Shown here: positions 15,581 to 25,870 of the stretch, one piece after another
Numbering within the stretch: the first letter of the stretch is position 1
Layout of the letters: the number at the start of each line of letters is the position of its first letter
NCBI RefSeq assembly: GCF_002192255.1
Contig: NZ_CP021768.1
Location: 2,622,001 to 2,686,000, forward strand
DNA length: 64,000 nt
Source of the DNA: Stenotrophomonas sp. WZN-1
GTDB taxonomy: Bacteria; Pseudomonadota; Gammaproteobacteria; Xanthomonadales; Xanthomonadaceae
Direction: 5' to 3'
Translations under genes and position numbers: made by a program
Notes under the pieces: generated by a model
What the model saw: the letters and a program-made list of their open reading frames with translations, nothing else
Databases searched by the model: none
What the model was told of the DNA's origin: nothing

Positions 15581-18307
15581 TCAGCGGAACCGGTAGTCCA
15601 GCTGCAGCCAGTACTGGCGGCCATACGGATCGTAGTTGCCGACCGGATAGAACGGCCAGCCGCCTCCGTTCCTGTCCGCCGGCGGGCGGCTGTCACGCAG
15701 GTTGTTGACGATCACACCCACCGACAGATTCTCGCCGAACTGGCGGAACACGCTGGCGTTGTAGGTCATGTACGGCGCGATGCGGCCACTGCCATCGGTC
15801 TTCGGCAGCGAACCGAAGCGGTTGCCATACAGCGTGGTGGTCCAGTCACCCTGGTTCCAGGTGATGCTGCCGTTGGCCTTGCTGCGCCACTGGTAGTCAT
15901 CCAGCGAATTGCGGATGTCACGCTCCGGGTCATCGGAGAACTGGCGGTATGTGTGCTCCAGCACCACGGTGTAGGCCAGGCGCGTGGTGAAGCGGCCATA
16001 GCGGCCGGCATCGAAGCGCCAGTTTCCCTTCAGGTCCAGCCCGCGCACCGATTCGGAGGCTGCGTTGATCGGGTTGATCAGCACGCGGGTCACCTGGTCC
16101 GGCTGCACCGTGGCAGTGGACGGATTGCGGATCACCCGCGACAGCGCGTCCTGGCACAGCGGCGAACCGATATCGCGCGTTTCGCCCCCCAGCGTGCGGC
16201 CCAGGCGGCAATCGGCCTCGTCGCGCAGGATGCGGCTGGTATCGAGGCTGGTCACCTCGTTGTCGATGCGGATGTCGTAGTAGTCGGCACTGAAATCCAG
16301 CCCGGACAGCGGCGACCAGACCACGCCGAAACCATAGGACTTCGCGGTTTCCGGCTGAAGCTGCGCGTTGGCACGGTTGCTGTAGTCGATCGACAGGCCG
16401 TTGTAGTCGCAGTTGTCGTACGACTGGCCTGCGGTGCGGCAGCGCCAGTAGTCGGTCATGCCCGGGTTGTAGCCGCGGGTCTCGGTGGCGAACACGTAGT
16501 TCATGTCCGGCGCACGGAAGCTGGTCGCAGCAGAGCCACGGATCAACAGGCTCTCGATCGGGCGGAACTCGACGCCGACGCTCCAGGTCGCCTTGCCGAT
16601 GTGCTCGCCGCCGGCGCGGTACTGGTCATAGCGGCCGGCCAGCGTGGTGGTCAGCGATTGCAGCAACGGCAACTGCAGCTCCACGCCGGCCGCATAGCGG
16701 TCACGATCACCGCCGGCACCGATTCCGGCGCTGGTGTTCCAGAACTCGCCGGTGCCCAGGCGCGGGTCCGGGCGGTTGCGGTAGCCCTGGCTGCCGGCCT
16801 CGACCACCGCTGCCAGCGCAGCATCGCCGCCGGGCAGCGCGAACAGGCGGCCGTTGACGCTGGCGCTGAAGGTCTGCAGCCACGCCGCGTTGCGGCTTTC
16901 CTGGTAACCGGACAGGCGGCCGTATTCCGCCGGCGTCAGCGGCTGGAACAGGCGCGACGGATCCGGCGCATAGACCTCCACGCCATTGCGCACGCCCCGT
17001 TGCGGGCCGAGCAGGTACTCGTTGATGCCGGCCAGCAGCACCGGGCGCCGGGTGCGGTTCTCGTAGCGCGACCGGCTGTAGACCGCTTCATAGTCCCAGC
17101 CGCTGTCGCCAAGCTGGCCGCGCGCGCCCACGTTGAACGACCACGAGTTTTCCAGGAACCGGTTGGCATTGCGCGGCAGGCCACCGATCTCTTCCGGCGC
17201 GAACCGGCGGTACCAGCTCTCCAGGTTGCCGGTGTTCTGGTTGTAGAAGTAGTTGCGCGACGAGGTCCAGGTCGGGGCGCGGGTATTGTTGCTGATGCGC
17301 GCGCTGCCCACCGCCAGGTCGGCGAACAGGTCGGTGTGCTCGTCCAGATGGAAGGTCAACAGGCCGTAGCCATTGAGGTTGCGCTTCTCGGTCTGCACGG
17401 TCCAGTAGCTGGCGGCGGCATCGTTGCTGCCGCAGTACCACCCCTGGCGCGGGTTGTTGGCGCGGAACACGCTGCCGCCATAGATGCCCGACGCTGCGTC
17501 GCAGCCAGTGACGCCCGGATCGATGTTGCGGCCGGTGGCAGCGTTGCGTCGGTAGGCGATCGCGGTGGCCTGCGGTGCCTTGCCGGTCGGGTCATCGTCC
17601 AGCGAATCCATGAAGTCGCGCTGGCGTGCGTGGATCGCCTTGCGCACATCGAACTCGAAGCCGAACAGGCCGTCCCAGCGCTCGCCGGACGTGCCGCCGA
17701 CCACCTGCACGCGCTGGTTGTCACCGCCGCCCTGCTGGGTGCCACCGGCGCGCATGTTCACGTCCACGCCCTCGAAGTGGTCCTTGAGGATGATGTTGAC
17801 CACGCCGGCGATGGCATCGGAGCCGTACACCGCCGACGCGCCCGCTGCCAGCACCTCGATGCGCTCGATCAGCGCGCTCGGGATGTTGGCCAGGTTGACC
17901 ACGTTCACCGAGCCTTCGTAGGCCAGCGGGTAGTCGGCCTGGCGGCGGCCGTTGACCAGCACCAGCGTGCGGTTCGGGCCCAGGCCACGCAGGTTGATGG
18001 TGTTGGCGGCCGGCGTGAACGTATTGCCGAAATCCTCGCCCTGCACGTTGCCGGTGTTCTCGGTCAGTGCACTCAGGGCGTCGAAGGCATTGCGGTAACC
18101 CTGCGCGTCGATCTGCTCACGGCTGATCACCGTCACCGGCGAGGGCCCCTCGACGCTGGCACGTGGAATGCGCGAGCCGGTGACCTTCACTTCCTGCAGT
18201 GTGGTGGGTGCGCTTTCCTGCGCGAAGGCCGGCAGCGAGACCAGCATCAGGGACGACAGCGCGAGCACCAGCGGACGCGGGCGCATCGCCTTGTGGGAGG
18301 CGGACAT
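15581..18307 (-). CDS. TonB-dependent outer-membrane receptor
   Basis: 908 residues. Signal peptide (MSASHKAMRPRPLVLALSSLML..AFA-QE), then a TonB-box-like start (TLQEVKVTGSRIPR), plug domain at about 40-170 ('NLRGLGPNRTLVLVNGRR', 'IERIEVLAAGASAVYGSDAIAGVVNIIL'), and a 22-strand-type barrel ending in aromatic residues (LDYRFR). The plug with 'SALIERIEVL..GASAVYGSDA' is typical of the expanded Xanthomonadaceae receptors often linked to carbohydrate or peptide uptake; no substrate is evident. No sigma/anti-sigma partner or transporter adjoins it. The start chosen gives the signal peptide; an upstream ATG in frame does not. Confidence 0.92.
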   Translation of the reverse strand: MSASHKAMRPRPLVLALSSLMLVSLPAFAQESAPTTLQEVKVTGSRIPRASVEGPSPVTVISREQIDAQGYRNAFDALSALTENTGNVQGEDFGNTFTPAANTINLRGLGPNRTLVLVNGRRQADYPLAYEGSVNVVNLANIPSALIERIEVLAAGASAVYGSDAIAGVVNIILKDHFEGVDVNMRAGGTQQGGGDNQRVQVVGGTSGERWDGLFGFEFDVRKAIHARQRDFMDSLDDDPTGKAPQATAIAYRRNAATGRNIDPGVTGCDAASGIYGGSVFRANNPRQGWYCGSNDAAASYWTVQTEKRNLNGYGLLTFHLDEHTDLFADLAVGSARISNNTRAPTWTSSRNYFYNQNTGNLESWYRRFAPEEIGGLPRNANRFLENSWSFNVGARGQLGDSGWDYEAVYSRSRYENRTRRPVLLAGINEYLLGPQRGVRNGVEVYAPDPSRLFQPLTPAEYGRLSGYQESRNAAWLQTFSASVNGRLFALPGGDAALAAVVEAGSQGYRNRPDPRLGTGEFWNTSAGIGAGGDRDRYAAGVELQLPLLQSLTTTLAGRYDQYRAGGEHIGKATWSVGVEFRPIESLLIRGSAATSFRAPDMNYVFATETRGYNPGMTDYWRCRTAGQSYDNCDYNGLSIDYSNRANAQLQPETAKSYGFGVVWSPLSGLDFSADYYDIRIDNEVTSLDTSRILRDEADCRLGRTLGGETRDIGSPLCQDALSRVIRNPSTATVQPDQVTRVLINPINAASESVRGLDLKGNWRFDAGRYGRFTTRLAYTVVLEHTYRQFSDDPERDIRNSLDDYQWRSKANGSITWNQGDWTTTLYGNRFGSLPKTDGSGRIAPYMTYNASVFRQFGENLSVGVIVNNLRDSRPPADRNGGGWPFYPVGNYDPYGRQYWLQLDYRFR

Positions 18308-18525
18308 GGGCTTCCTGGGGGGAGTGGGCGGGTGGTACGGGGAGCAGTGGCCTGTGCGACACATAACGATCCCGTAACGAAAGTGTCCTGAATGGGTGGT
18401 TTCAACGGAAATGACCAGCCCTGATGGGCTTATGCCTGAACCGAATCAGATCCTTTTCCCGGCACCGCCACGCTTTTGCAATGAATTGCATGGCCTGGCG
18501 CATCCGTGATGCGCATCGTGCCGGG

Positions 18526-19125
18526 ATGACCAACAGCGCCCCTTCCACCCACTTCGCTCCGCTACGACCCGTCCTGCGCCGCCACTTGCTGCACCTCCGG
18601 GCCACGCCGATCACCCTGCGCTCGTTCCAGCGCACCGACCTGCCACGCTGGCGCGCCTTCGACGACCGTCGCCAGCGCGGCCAGCGGCATCCCCATGGCA
18701 TTGATGAAGAGGCCCGGTTCCTCGCCAGCGTCTATCGTTCACGCCTCCAGGAAGACAACGACCTGCTGGTGCTGGGCGTGTTCGACGACGCGCAAGGCGT
18801 ACTGCACGACCAGCTGCATATCCGCCTGCAGTCGCTGCATTCGCGCTGCGCCGAACTGCAATCGCTGCAGCATCGGTACGCCCATCCGCAGGCGGCACTG
18901 AGGGCACTGTGCCCGTTCCTGTTCAACGATGTCGGCCTGCATCGCCTCTTCGTGCTGTTGCCGCCGGGCTGCACCACCCCGTTTGCCCAGGCACTGCAGG
19001 CTCATGGCTTCATCCGCGAAGGGATCCTGCGTGACTACCACCTGGATGCACAGGGATGGCATGACCGCCAATTGCTGGCGCTTACGGCGCCAGCCTGGCA
19101 CAGCTGCCAGCAACGGATCGGTTAA
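18526..19125 (+). CDS. GNAT family N-acetyltransferase (RimJ/RimL-like)
   Basis: 199 residues from the ATG giving MTNSAPST. It starts with 'ITLRSFQRTDLPRW', the usual entry of RimJ/RimL-type acetyltransferases, and has 'ALCPFLFNDVGLHRLFVLL' and the closing 'ALQAHGFIREGILRDYHLDAQGWHD', very like 'LEKLGF.REG.LRDY...G.Y.D'. The acetyl-CoA loop (Q/RxxGxG/A) is weak, so activity is likely but not certain. Its TAA stop shares GTTAAC with the stop of the convergent cdh gene, so the two genes overlap by 4 nt. Confidence 0.8.
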   Translation: MTNSAPSTHFAPLRPVLRRHLLHLRATPITLRSFQRTDLPRWRAFDDRRQRGQRHPHGIDEEARFLASVYRSRLQEDNDLLVLGVFDDAQGVLHDQLHIRLQSLHSRCAELQSLQHRYAHPQAALRALCPFLFNDVGLHRLFVLLPPGCTTPFAQALQAHGFIREGILRDYHLDAQGWHDRQLLALTAPAWHSCQQRIG

Positions 19126-19901
19126 CGCACCCGTTCCAGTGCCGCACCCGCTCCGGTCAGCGCCGTGCAGGCGTGGTCCTGCAGCTCCTCGCCGCTGGCA
19201 TCGTTGCCGCTGGCGGCATCCACGCGGGTGGCCAGCAGGATGAAGCCGGGGCCGCCCTGCACGTCATCGCGTCCGGCCACCACCAGGCTCCACTGGCCCA
19301 CATCGCCCACGCCGCTCAGGCCATAGGCCAGCAGGTTGAGCGGATTAGCAGTCAGTTCCACACCGGGCAGCAGATAGGCCTGGTACTGATGCCCGCGCAG
19401 TGGCACCGGCAAAGGTGACCAGCGCGGACCAAGCGCACCGGCATGTGCATCCAGCGCCTGCAGCACATCCGCGCGCAGGCAGTCGACATGGATATGCAGC
19501 TGGTGCTGCGAGCGGCCGTGCTGCGAATTCAGCGCCAGGCTGGCCACGCTGCGCGGCAACGGCTGGCCCAGGGCCTTTTCGGTATGCCCGCGCGCCTGCC
19601 AGGCGGCCGCGAAATAGTTGGGCGCCCCACGCTGGTACAGGCCGTGGCTCTCGATGCCACTGACCTTGTCCAGCGGCATCAGCAGGAACTGGTAGTCGCC
19701 GTGCGCATCCTTGACCAGCACGTCGCGGCGGTCGGCCGCCGTCTCCACCCGCAGGCAGCTGCCACGCGGTCCTTCCACCGCCTTGCAGTCACGCTCGATC
19801 AGGCGCCACAGCGCATCGGAATGGGCCGGCGGCGGAGGCGGCGCGCTGGCGCAGGCGGACAACAGCAGCAGGGACGACAGCAGCAAAGGGCGCAGGGACA
19901 C
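19122..19901 (-). CDS. cdh: CDP-diacylglycerol pyrophosphatase
   Basis: 259 residues with a lipoprotein signal (LLLLSACAS, lipobox Cys at 17). The pattern follows E. coli Cdh closely: 'LWRLIERDC', 'YQFLLMPLDKVSGIES', 'APNYFAAAWQARG', 'VASLALNSQHGRSQHQLHIHVDC' with the HxHxH of the HIT-like site, 'LRGHQYQAYLLP', 'GFILLATRVD' and 'EELQDHAC'. The enzyme splits CDP-diacylglycerol into CMP and phosphatidic acid at the membrane. It stands alone, convergent with the GNAT gene (4-nt overlap of the stops). Confidence 0.9.
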   Translation of the reverse strand: MSLRPLLLSSLLLLSACASAPPPPPAHSDALWRLIERDCKAVEGPRGSCLRVETAADRRDVLVKDAHGDYQFLLMPLDKVSGIESHGLYQRGAPNYFAAAWQARGHTEKALGQPLPRSVASLALNSQHGRSQHQLHIHVDCLRADVLQALDAHAGALGPRWSPLPVPLRGHQYQAYLLPGVELTANPLNLLAYGLSGVGDVGQWSLVVAGRDDVQGGPGFILLATRVDAASGNDASGEELQDHACTALTGAGAALERVR

Positions 19902-19969
19902 GGCAGCAACTCACGGAACAGGCACGGCAGTCGGCGCCGCGCTGCATTCTAGCCAGTGCAGTGCTGCAA

Positions 19970-20629
19970 TCAGTAGGTGCCGAACGGCACTTCAACCACG
20001 AACGGGGCCTCGCCGTCGCCGCCCTGCAGGGTGTAGCGGTCCAGCGCCCCATCGTCATCAGCGTGCGGCTGGCGCTGGAAATGCAGGGGATAACGGTTGT
20101 CGCCCAGCAGGACGGCACTGCCGTCGGCCGCCAGGGTGGCGCCTTCGGGAATCAGCAGCCCGCCCAGGTCGCTGTAGGCGCCCGGCACATCAGTGAAGTC
20201 ATAGTCGGCCAGTTCGTCCACCCGCTGCATCGCATAGACATGCGGCAGATAAGGACGCGCCAGGCTGCGGCCATTGCTCAGGTCGGTCACCCAGGCCTGC
20301 GGCAGGTGGTACTGCTCGCGCAGCGCCGCCACGCCCAGCGACGGGCTGGCCACCTGCAGGCAGCACACCACGCGCTTGCCCTCACGGTCCACAACGGCGA
20401 ATCGATCGCCACGGGTCGCAGCCTGCGGCAGCATCGCGAAGGCCAGATTGCGCTGGGCCGGCGCGTAGCCGGCCTCGGTCTGCAGGTTGCGCCAGGCGCC
20501 GAACACCGGCGTTTCCGCAGCCGCGGCGGGCACCGGCTCGGCGGCGGTGGCGGCACACGCCACGCCCAGCACCGACACTGCCAGTACCGTCATCGCCCTG
20601 CTCTTGTCGCGGAAGCTGCCTGCCGTCAT
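19970..20629 (-). CDS. Exported protein of unknown function
   Basis: 219 residues. Start chosen at MTAGSFRDKSR because it supplies the positive n-region before the hydrophobic core (VLAVSVLGVACAATAA); an ATG 12 codons later would lack it. The mature part is a mixed alpha/beta protein with 'GYAPAQRNLAFAMLPQA', 'CCLQVASPSLGV' and 'DRYTLQGGDG'. I do not recognise a family. It lies upstream of cdh on the same strand with a 68-bp gap, so co-transcription is possible but not shown. Confidence 0.65.
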   Translation of the reverse strand: MTAGSFRDKSRAMTVLAVSVLGVACAATAAEPVPAAAAETPVFGAWRNLQTEAGYAPAQRNLAFAMLPQAATRGDRFAVVDREGKRVVCCLQVASPSLGVAALREQYHLPQAWVTDLSNGRSLARPYLPHVYAMQRVDELADYDFTDVPGAYSDLGGLLIPEGATLAADGSAVLLGDNRYPLHFQRQPHADDDGALDRYTLQGGDGEAPFVVEVPFGTY

Positions 20630-20800
20630 ACCGTGTCCAACACCTGCACCGGAATGGCCCGGCCTGCCCGCTGGCGCGCTGCCAGTCATCCCTCCCACTA
20701 TGCAGTCACCGCGCTGTGCCGGCAATGACCGGGGCGCTGACGCCTTTCGCACGACGGGTGCTATCGTTCCCGCCATCTTCCCCTGCGCAGGAGCGCTCGC

Positions 20801-21097
20801 ATGTCCGCCTTCCGTCTGTCCCTGTTGCTGCCGGCCTCTGCCCTGCTGCTGTCGGCCTGTGTCAGTACCCCGGGCCCGCAGGTCAAGGGCACCGGCCAGT
20901 GCGACGCCAGCCAGCTCGGCTGGGCGATCGGCCAGCCGGCCAATGAGCCCAACATCCGCCGCCTGTCCAGCGAGAGCGGTGCCGGCCTGGTCAACCCGAT
21001 CGGCCCCAACACCATCACCACCAGGGACATCCGCCACGACCGCCTGCGCGTGTACGTGGACAAGGACAACATCATCACCGCCACCCGCTGCGAGTAA
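20801..21097 (+). CDS. Peptidase inhibitor I78 family lipoprotein
   Basis: 98 residues: signal with lipobox (LLLSAC, Cys20), then the I78 pattern 'CDASQLGWAIGQP' followed by 'ITTRDIRHDRLRVYVDKDNIITATRC'. I78 inhibitors are small proteins that block serine proteases such as subtilisin, with two Cys residues that frame the domain (both present here). It sits on the outer or inner membrane facing the periplasm and probably protects against the cell's own or foreign proteases. A pair of GTAG repeats follows it. Confidence 0.85.
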   Translation: MSAFRLSLLLPASALLLSACVSTPGPQVKGTGQCDASQLGWAIGQPANEPNIRRLSSESGAGLVNPIGPNTITTRDIRHDRLRVYVDKDNIITATRCE

Positions 21098-21115
21098 GCG
21101 CCGCGGCAGGTTTCT

Positions 21116-21191
21116 GTAGAGCCGAGCCCACGCTCGGCAGCTCTCCGGTCAGGCCGCACGGAAAGCCAGCCGAGCGTACGCTCGGCTCTAC
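21116..21191. repeat. Inverted pair of GTAG REPs (GCCGAGC subtype)
   Basis: GTAGAGCCGAGCCCACGCTCGGC (21116-21138) faces a second copy on the minus strand ending at 21191 (GTAGAGCCGAGCGTACGCTCGGC). Head-to-head pairs like this are the usual unit of REP dispersal. It lies between two convergent genes. Confidence 0.85.
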
Positions 21192-21210
21192 AGGGCTCAG
21201 GGTTTAGGGG

Positions 21211-22095
21211 TCAGGGTTCGGTATACCCCGCACAATCCGGTAGTTCCTGGTCCGGGTGGAACAGCCCATTGCTGAAGCGGAACAGCCGCGTGTAGCTGCA
21301 CGCCGGGTCCTGCTCGGTGCGCAGATCCTTCTTCTTCAGCGGCCCCTTGGCCAGAGAATCCTCGAAGCGTGAGGCACCGGCCGGGAAGCGGGTCGCCACC
21401 GTCTGGTAGCGCAGCACCGGCATGCCCCCGGCGGCCGTATCCAGCGCCAGCTTCGCCGAGAACCCATATTCGTCGTGGCAGGCGCCTGCGCGCTGCTTCA
21501 TGTCCTGCTCGCTGAAACAGGCGCGGATCATCGCGTTGCCCCGCCATGGCAGGGTCAGCACGTCATCGTCCACCTGGATGTCATCCTGCAGGTGACGCAC
21601 GCGCGCCAGCTGCAGCGTGGAGGCGTCGGCACCACCGCCTGAGTACATCGTGCTGAATTTGACGATACCGCCCACCAGCACGTTCTGGCGAGCGCGCTGC
21701 CGCGGGTCGCTCACTGCCTCATCGCTACCCACGCCAGGCGCCAGACGCACGATCCACGGCCACAGCGACAGCTCGCTTTCCTGCGGCACGTCGATGCTGA
21801 CGTGGTAGACGTGCGGCTCGCTTTCGCCGGCCTCCCGTTCAGCGACTTCCAGCGTTGTCGGCCGATCGCCGTCGTCGGCCACCGGCTGCACACGCACGCA
21901 CCAGGCACGATCGAGGGTGCAGTACTGCATGCGTGCCTCGCCCTGCCCGCTCTGTTCCAGTACGTGCCCCAGCGGCTCCATCACGTTGCCGGCGGCGTCG
22001 CGCTGCTGCGGCAGGATCGAGGACTGGGCCAGCACCAGCAGAGGGGTCGCCAGCAATGCAGCGCACAGGGTCACGCGGGCAACGAGGGTGGGCAT
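21211..22095 (-). CDS. Exported protein of unknown function
   Basis: 294 residues with a clear signal peptide (VTLCAALLATPLLVLA-QS). The mature region holds four or more Cys residues that may pair (YCTLDRAWCV, RACFSEQ, GACHDEYG, DPACSYTR, PDCAGY) and acidic stretches. Nothing in it matches a family I know. It follows dld by 110 bp on the same strand, with REPs downstream, so it is probably its own transcription unit. Start at MPTLVARV is the first ATG giving a signal peptide; longer in-frame extension has no export signal. Confidence 0.65.
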   Translation of the reverse strand: MPTLVARVTLCAALLATPLLVLAQSSILPQQRDAAGNVMEPLGHVLEQSGQGEARMQYCTLDRAWCVRVQPVADDGDRPTTLEVAEREAGESEPHVYHVSIDVPQESELSLWPWIVRLAPGVGSDEAVSDPRQRARQNVLVGGIVKFSTMYSGGGADASTLQLARVRHLQDDIQVDDDVLTLPWRGNAMIRACFSEQDMKQRAGACHDEYGFSAKLALDTAAGGMPVLRYQTVATRFPAGASRFEDSLAKGPLKKKDLRTEQDPACSYTRLFRFSNGLFHPDQELPDCAGYTEP

Positions 22096-22205
22096 GGGCG
22101 GCTCCTGCGTAAGGGATTCCGATGGTAACCGCTGCCCGCGCGGCGGCGAGCCTGCCCGGCATCGCCTATGCAGCGTCAAGCCATGCTCGGCTGCACTTTC
22201 CGTCC

Positions 22206-23912
22206 TCAATTCCCACTGCAATCGCAGCTGCCCCACCCCTTCGCCTTCGACGTCTGGCCGATACCCGGGTTGAAGGTATTGCTCGGGTCCAGCTGCCGGT
22301 AGAAACCGGCCAGCGCCGGCTTGGCCGGGTACAGGTGGCCGACGTTGTGCTCGGCCGGATACTCGGCGCCACGCTGGTCCAGCAGCGCCCACATCGCGTG
22401 CTCGATCTTCATCGGGTCTTCGCCCTTGCGCGCGATGTAGTCCTGGTGGAACACGTGGCACAGGAAGTGCCCGTAATACAGCTTGTGCAGCAGGCGGCCG
22501 TCGATATCGGCCGGCAACTGCTCGAACCAGTCGGCGTCATCACGGCGCAGGGCGATGTCCAGCGCCACGATGTCCTGCACCTGGTCGCGGTGCACCTCGC
22601 GGTAGCGCACCGCCGCACCGGCCACGGCGAAGCGATGCAGGAAGGCCTTGCGCCCCTCGTCGGCCGTGCAGTGGAAGTAGCCGCCCTCGTGCTCGGCGAA
22701 GAAGCCGCGCAGCCAGGCCTCGGTTTCCGCTGCATCCTGCGCGGAGACCTTCAGCAGCAGATGATGCTCGTAGCGCTGGCGGAACTCGCCCATGCGCTTG
22801 GGCAGGTGCGAGGGCAGCAGGCCGGTCAGCACCTGCATCACCCGATCGGTCACCCCGCGCAGCCCCAGCCGCTCGAACCAGCCGTCAACCCGGCTCTTCA
22901 ATGCGAACGCGGCCGGCACACGCGCGGTGCCGAGGCGATCGATCAGCAGGAAACTGTCCTTGCCGTAGCGCTCGCCGATGTCATAGGCATCACGGTGGAT
23001 GTATTCGCCGGCAATCGGCAGGCGTTCGAAGCCGGTCAGCAGCTGGCGCCGGATCGCGGTGAGGCTGTCGGTGCGGTTGCTGCCGATGTAGAAGACCTCG
23101 GCCGCCTCTTTTTCGAAGGTGTCCAGGCGCACCGCGAACACCGCCAGCTTGCCGGCCGAACCGGCGGCTTCGTAGTGACGGCTGGGATCGGCGTTGAAGC
23201 GCGCCGGAGTATCGGCGTCGACCCGGCGCACTTCCTGCGCGTAGCGCGGATCGGAGGCGGCACGACCGTCACCGTCACCCACGTCGGCAGCACGGTAGTC
23301 ACCCGCCTGCAGGCGCTGCAGGATCTGCTCGGGCGTATCGCCCAGCGCGATGCCCAGATGGTTGACCAGCTGCAGCTGGCCCAGCGCATCGACCTGTGCA
23401 TACAGTGCCAGCTCGGTGTAGGCCGGGCCGCGACGCACCAGCGCGCCGCCGGAGTTGTTGCAGATGCCGCCCAGCACCGAGGCGCCGATGCAGGACGAGC
23501 CGATCACCGAATGCGGTTCGCGGCCCAATGGCGCCAGGGTCTGCTCCAGCCGGTCCAGCGTCGCGCCGGGCAGGCACAGCACCTGGCGGCCTTCGTTCAA
23601 CAGCTGGATGCCGGTCAGGCGCAGCGTGCTGACCAGCACGATCGGACGCCCATAGTCGTTGCCATCCGGGGTCGAGCCACCGGTCAGGCCGGTGTTGGCC
23701 GCCTGCAGGATGATCGCCGCCCCACCCTGCACCGCTGCCTGCAGCACGTACCACAGTTCCAGCAACGTACCCGGGCGCACCACCGCCAGCACCGGACCTT
23801 CGCCGAAGCGGTAGCCACGGCGGAAACGGCGGGTGGCCTTGTCGCCGGTCAGTACATGGCGGCTGCCCACCGCGTCGCGCAACTGCGCCAGCACGGCATC
23901 ATGGCCACTCAT
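22206..23912 (-). CDS. dld: Quinone-dependent D-lactate dehydrogenase
   Basis: 568 residues, close to the 571 of E. coli Dld. FAD-binding PCMH domain: '[17 protein letters not shown]', '[16 protein letters not shown]', '[22 protein letters not shown]'. The C-terminal half has the family's membrane-binding region ('DNPSRH'-like [14 protein letters not shown] and '[14 protein letters not shown]' type His-rich part). It oxidises D-lactate to pyruvate on the inner face of the cytoplasmic membrane and passes electrons to quinone. It overlaps lldD by 4 nt and is the last gene of the lactate operon, so both lactate isomers are handled by one transcript. Confidence 0.95.
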   Translation of the reverse strand: MSGHDAVLAQLRDAVGSRHVLTGDKATRRFRRGYRFGEGPVLAVVRPGTLLELWYVLQAAVQGGAAIILQAANTGLTGGSTPDGNDYGRPIVLVSTLRLTGIQLLNEGRQVLCLPGATLDRLEQTLAPLGREPHSVIGSSCIGASVLGGICNNSGGALVRRGPAYTELALYAQVDALGQLQLVNHLGIALGDTPEQILQRLQAGDYRAADVGDGDGRAASDPRYAQEVRRVDADTPARFNADPSRHYEAAGSAGKLAVFAVRLDTFEKEAAEVFYIGSNRTDSLTAIRRQLLTGFERLPIAGEYIHRDAYDIGERYGKDSFLLIDRLGTARVPAAFALKSRVDGWFERLGLRGVTDRVMQVLTGLLPSHLPKRMGEFRQRYEHHLLLKVSAQDAAETEAWLRGFFAEHEGGYFHCTADEGRKAFLHRFAVAGAAVRYREVHRDQVQDIVALDIALRRDDADWFEQLPADIDGRLLHKLYYGHFLCHVFHQDYIARKGEDPMKIEHAMWALLDQRGAEYPAEHNVGHLYPAKPALAGFYRQLDPSNTFNPGIGQTSKAKGWGSCDCSGN

Positions 23913-25048
23913 GGCAGGTTGACCAGCGAATCGCGGCCGATGTCAGCGATGCGATGCGCACCGGTCAGTGTCATCGCCACGCGCATCTCCTTGGCGATCA
24001 GGTCCAGCAGGTTGGCCACGCCGGCTTCGCCCTGCGCGGCCAGCGCATAGACGAAGGCACGGCCGAGCAGCACGGTATCGGCACCCAGCGCCAGCATGCG
24101 CACCACGTCCAGGCCAGTGCGGATGCCGGAATCGGCGAGGATCTTCAGGTCGCCCTGCACCGCATCGGCAATCGCGGGCAATGCACGCGCGGTGGACAGC
24201 ACGCCGTCCAGCTGGCGGCCACCGTGATTGGAGACCACGATGCCATCGGCGCCGAATTTCACCGCATCGCGCGCGTCATCCGGGTCGAGGATGCCCTTGA
24301 TCACCATCGGGCCCTTCCAGAATTCACGGATCCATTCCAGGTCCTTCCACGAAATGGAGGGATCGAAGTTGCTGCCCAGCCAGCCGATGTAATCCTCCAG
24401 CCCGGTCGGGTTGCCGCGATAGGTGGAGATGTTGCCCAGATCATGCGGGCGGCCGAACAGGCCCACGTCCCACGCCCAGCGCGGGTGGGTGATGGCCTGG
24501 CCGATGCGGCGCAGCGAGGCATTCGGTCCGCTCATGCCCGAGTGCGCGTCACGGTAGCGCGCGCCCGGCACCGGCATGTCCACGGTGAACACCAACGTGG
24601 TCACGCCCGCGGCCTGCGCCCGCTCCAGCGCGTTGCGCATGAAGCCCCGATCGCGCAGCACGTACAGCTGGAACCACATCGGCCGCTGGATCGCCGGTGC
24701 CACTTCCTCGATCGGGCATACCGATACGGTGGACAGGGTGAACGGGATGCCGCGGCTGTCGGCTGCGCGCGCCGCCTGTACCTCGCCGCGCCGGGCATAC
24801 ATGCCGGTCAGGCCGACCGGCGCCAGTGCCACCGGCATCGCCAGCGTTTCGCCGAACAGTTCGGTTTCCAGGCTCAGGTCGGACATGTTGCGCAGGATGC
24901 GCTGGCGCAGCGCGATGTCGGACAGGTCGGAAACGTTGCGCTTCAGCGTGTGCTCGGCATACGCGCCGCCATCGATGTAGTGGAACAGGAACGGCGGCAG
25001 CCGGCGTTGCGCTGCGGCGCGGTAATCGGTGGAGGCGGAGATGATCAT
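23909..25048 (-). CDS. lldD: FMN-dependent L-lactate dehydrogenase
   Basis: 379 residues, same length class as E. coli LldD. Motifs: '[16 protein letters not shown]', '[16 protein letters not shown]' (FMN), '[13 protein letters not shown]', 'VMSDWGG'-free core with '[13 protein letters not shown]' carrying the catalytic His, and '[27 protein letters not shown]' for the FMN phosphate. It converts L-lactate to pyruvate with transfer to the respiratory chain. It follows lldR by 4 nt and overlaps dld by 4 nt. The ATG at 25048 is the only start that gives the conserved N-terminus. Confidence 0.96.
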   Translation of the reverse strand: MIISASTDYRAAAQRRLPPFLFHYIDGGAYAEHTLKRNVSDLSDIALRQRILRNMSDLSLETELFGETLAMPVALAPVGLTGMYARRGEVQAARAADSRGIPFTLSTVSVCPIEEVAPAIQRPMWFQLYVLRDRGFMRNALERAQAAGVTTLVFTVDMPVPGARYRDAHSGMSGPNASLRRIGQAITHPRWAWDVGLFGRPHDLGNISTYRGNPTGLEDYIGWLGSNFDPSISWKDLEWIREFWKGPMVIKGILDPDDARDAVKFGADGIVVSNHGGRQLDGVLSTARALPAIADAVQGDLKILADSGIRTGLDVVRMLALGADTVLLGRAFVYALAAQGEAGVANLLDLIAKEMRVAMTLTGAHRIADIGRDSLVNLP

Positions 25049-25052
25049 GGGG

Positions 25053-25817
25053 TCAACCGTGTGGGGAAGGTAGACGCGAGGCCCGCGCACGCCGGGCTTC
25101 GTTGTCATCGAGGGTGCGCAGCGTGGTGTGCACGAACTCGAGATGGGCATGCGCGGCGGCGCGCGCGCGTTCGGGGTCGCCAGCCAGCACCGCATCCATC
25201 ATCTCGCGGTGCTGGTCGGACAGCGGCGAGAAGGTCCTCGCCGAGGTGTAGAGCTTTTCGCGGCTCTGCGAGATGTTGGTCTGCAGCAGGTCGAACAGGC
25301 CGCGCATCACCTGCAGCAGCACCAGGTTGTGCGAGGCCTCGGCGATGGACAGGTGGAAGGCCGCGTCGGCCTCGGCCTCGCCGGTGGGATCGTCCTTGCC
25401 GTGCGCGTCCATCATGGTCTGGAAGGCCTGCGCGATACGCGTGCGATCCTCATCGGTGGCGCGCAGCGCCGCATGCCAGGCGGTGGCACCTTCCAGTGCG
25501 TGGCGGATCTCCAGCACATCGAAGCGGTATTCGGGGTCGGCCTGGAACAGCGGCAGGTAGGGCGCCAGCGGTTCATCCAGCGCCTGCCGCGCGCGTGCGG
25601 CGGGTTCGGCCACGTAGGTGCCGCCACCAACCCGTGCGGTCAGCAGGCCCTGGCTGGCCAGCTGCGCGATGGCTTCGCGCAACGCCGTGCGCGAGACCCC
25701 CAACTGCACCGCCAGCGTGCGCTCGGCCGGCAGCCGGTCACCCGGCTGCAGCCGCTGTTCCTGCACCAGGCCGCGCAGCTGCGCGGCCACCTTGTCCGAA
25801 ATACGTTGCGTGCTCAT
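25053..25817 (-). CDS. lldR: FadR/GntR-family lactate regulator
   Basis: 254 residues. GntR winged helix at about 5-72 ('[31 protein letters not shown]') and an all-helical FadR C-terminal domain with metal/ligand His and Asp residues ([23 protein letters not shown], '[10 protein letters not shown]'). In E. coli and Pseudomonas LldR binds operators with TTGG...CCAA arms and releases on lactate. Two such sites lie upstream of lldP here. The gene lies inside the operon between lldP and lldD, the order of the E. coli lldPRD operon. Start at MSTQRISD fits the usual GntR N-terminus. Confidence 0.94.
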   Translation of the reverse strand: MSTQRISDKVAAQLRGLVQEQRLQPGDRLPAERTLAVQLGVSRTALREAIAQLASQGLLTARVGGGTYVAEPAARARQALDEPLAPYLPLFQADPEYRFDVLEIRHALEGATAWHAALRATDEDRTRIAQAFQTMMDAHGKDDPTGEAEADAAFHLSIAEASHNLVLLQVMRGLFDLLQTNISQSREKLYTSARTFSPLSDQHREMMDAVLAGDPERARAAAHAHLEFVHTTLRTLDDNEARRARASRLPSPHG

Positions 25818-25870
25818 GGCGCCATTGTGGCCCGAAGCGCGCAATGGATGGTCGGCTGACCGTGCATGAC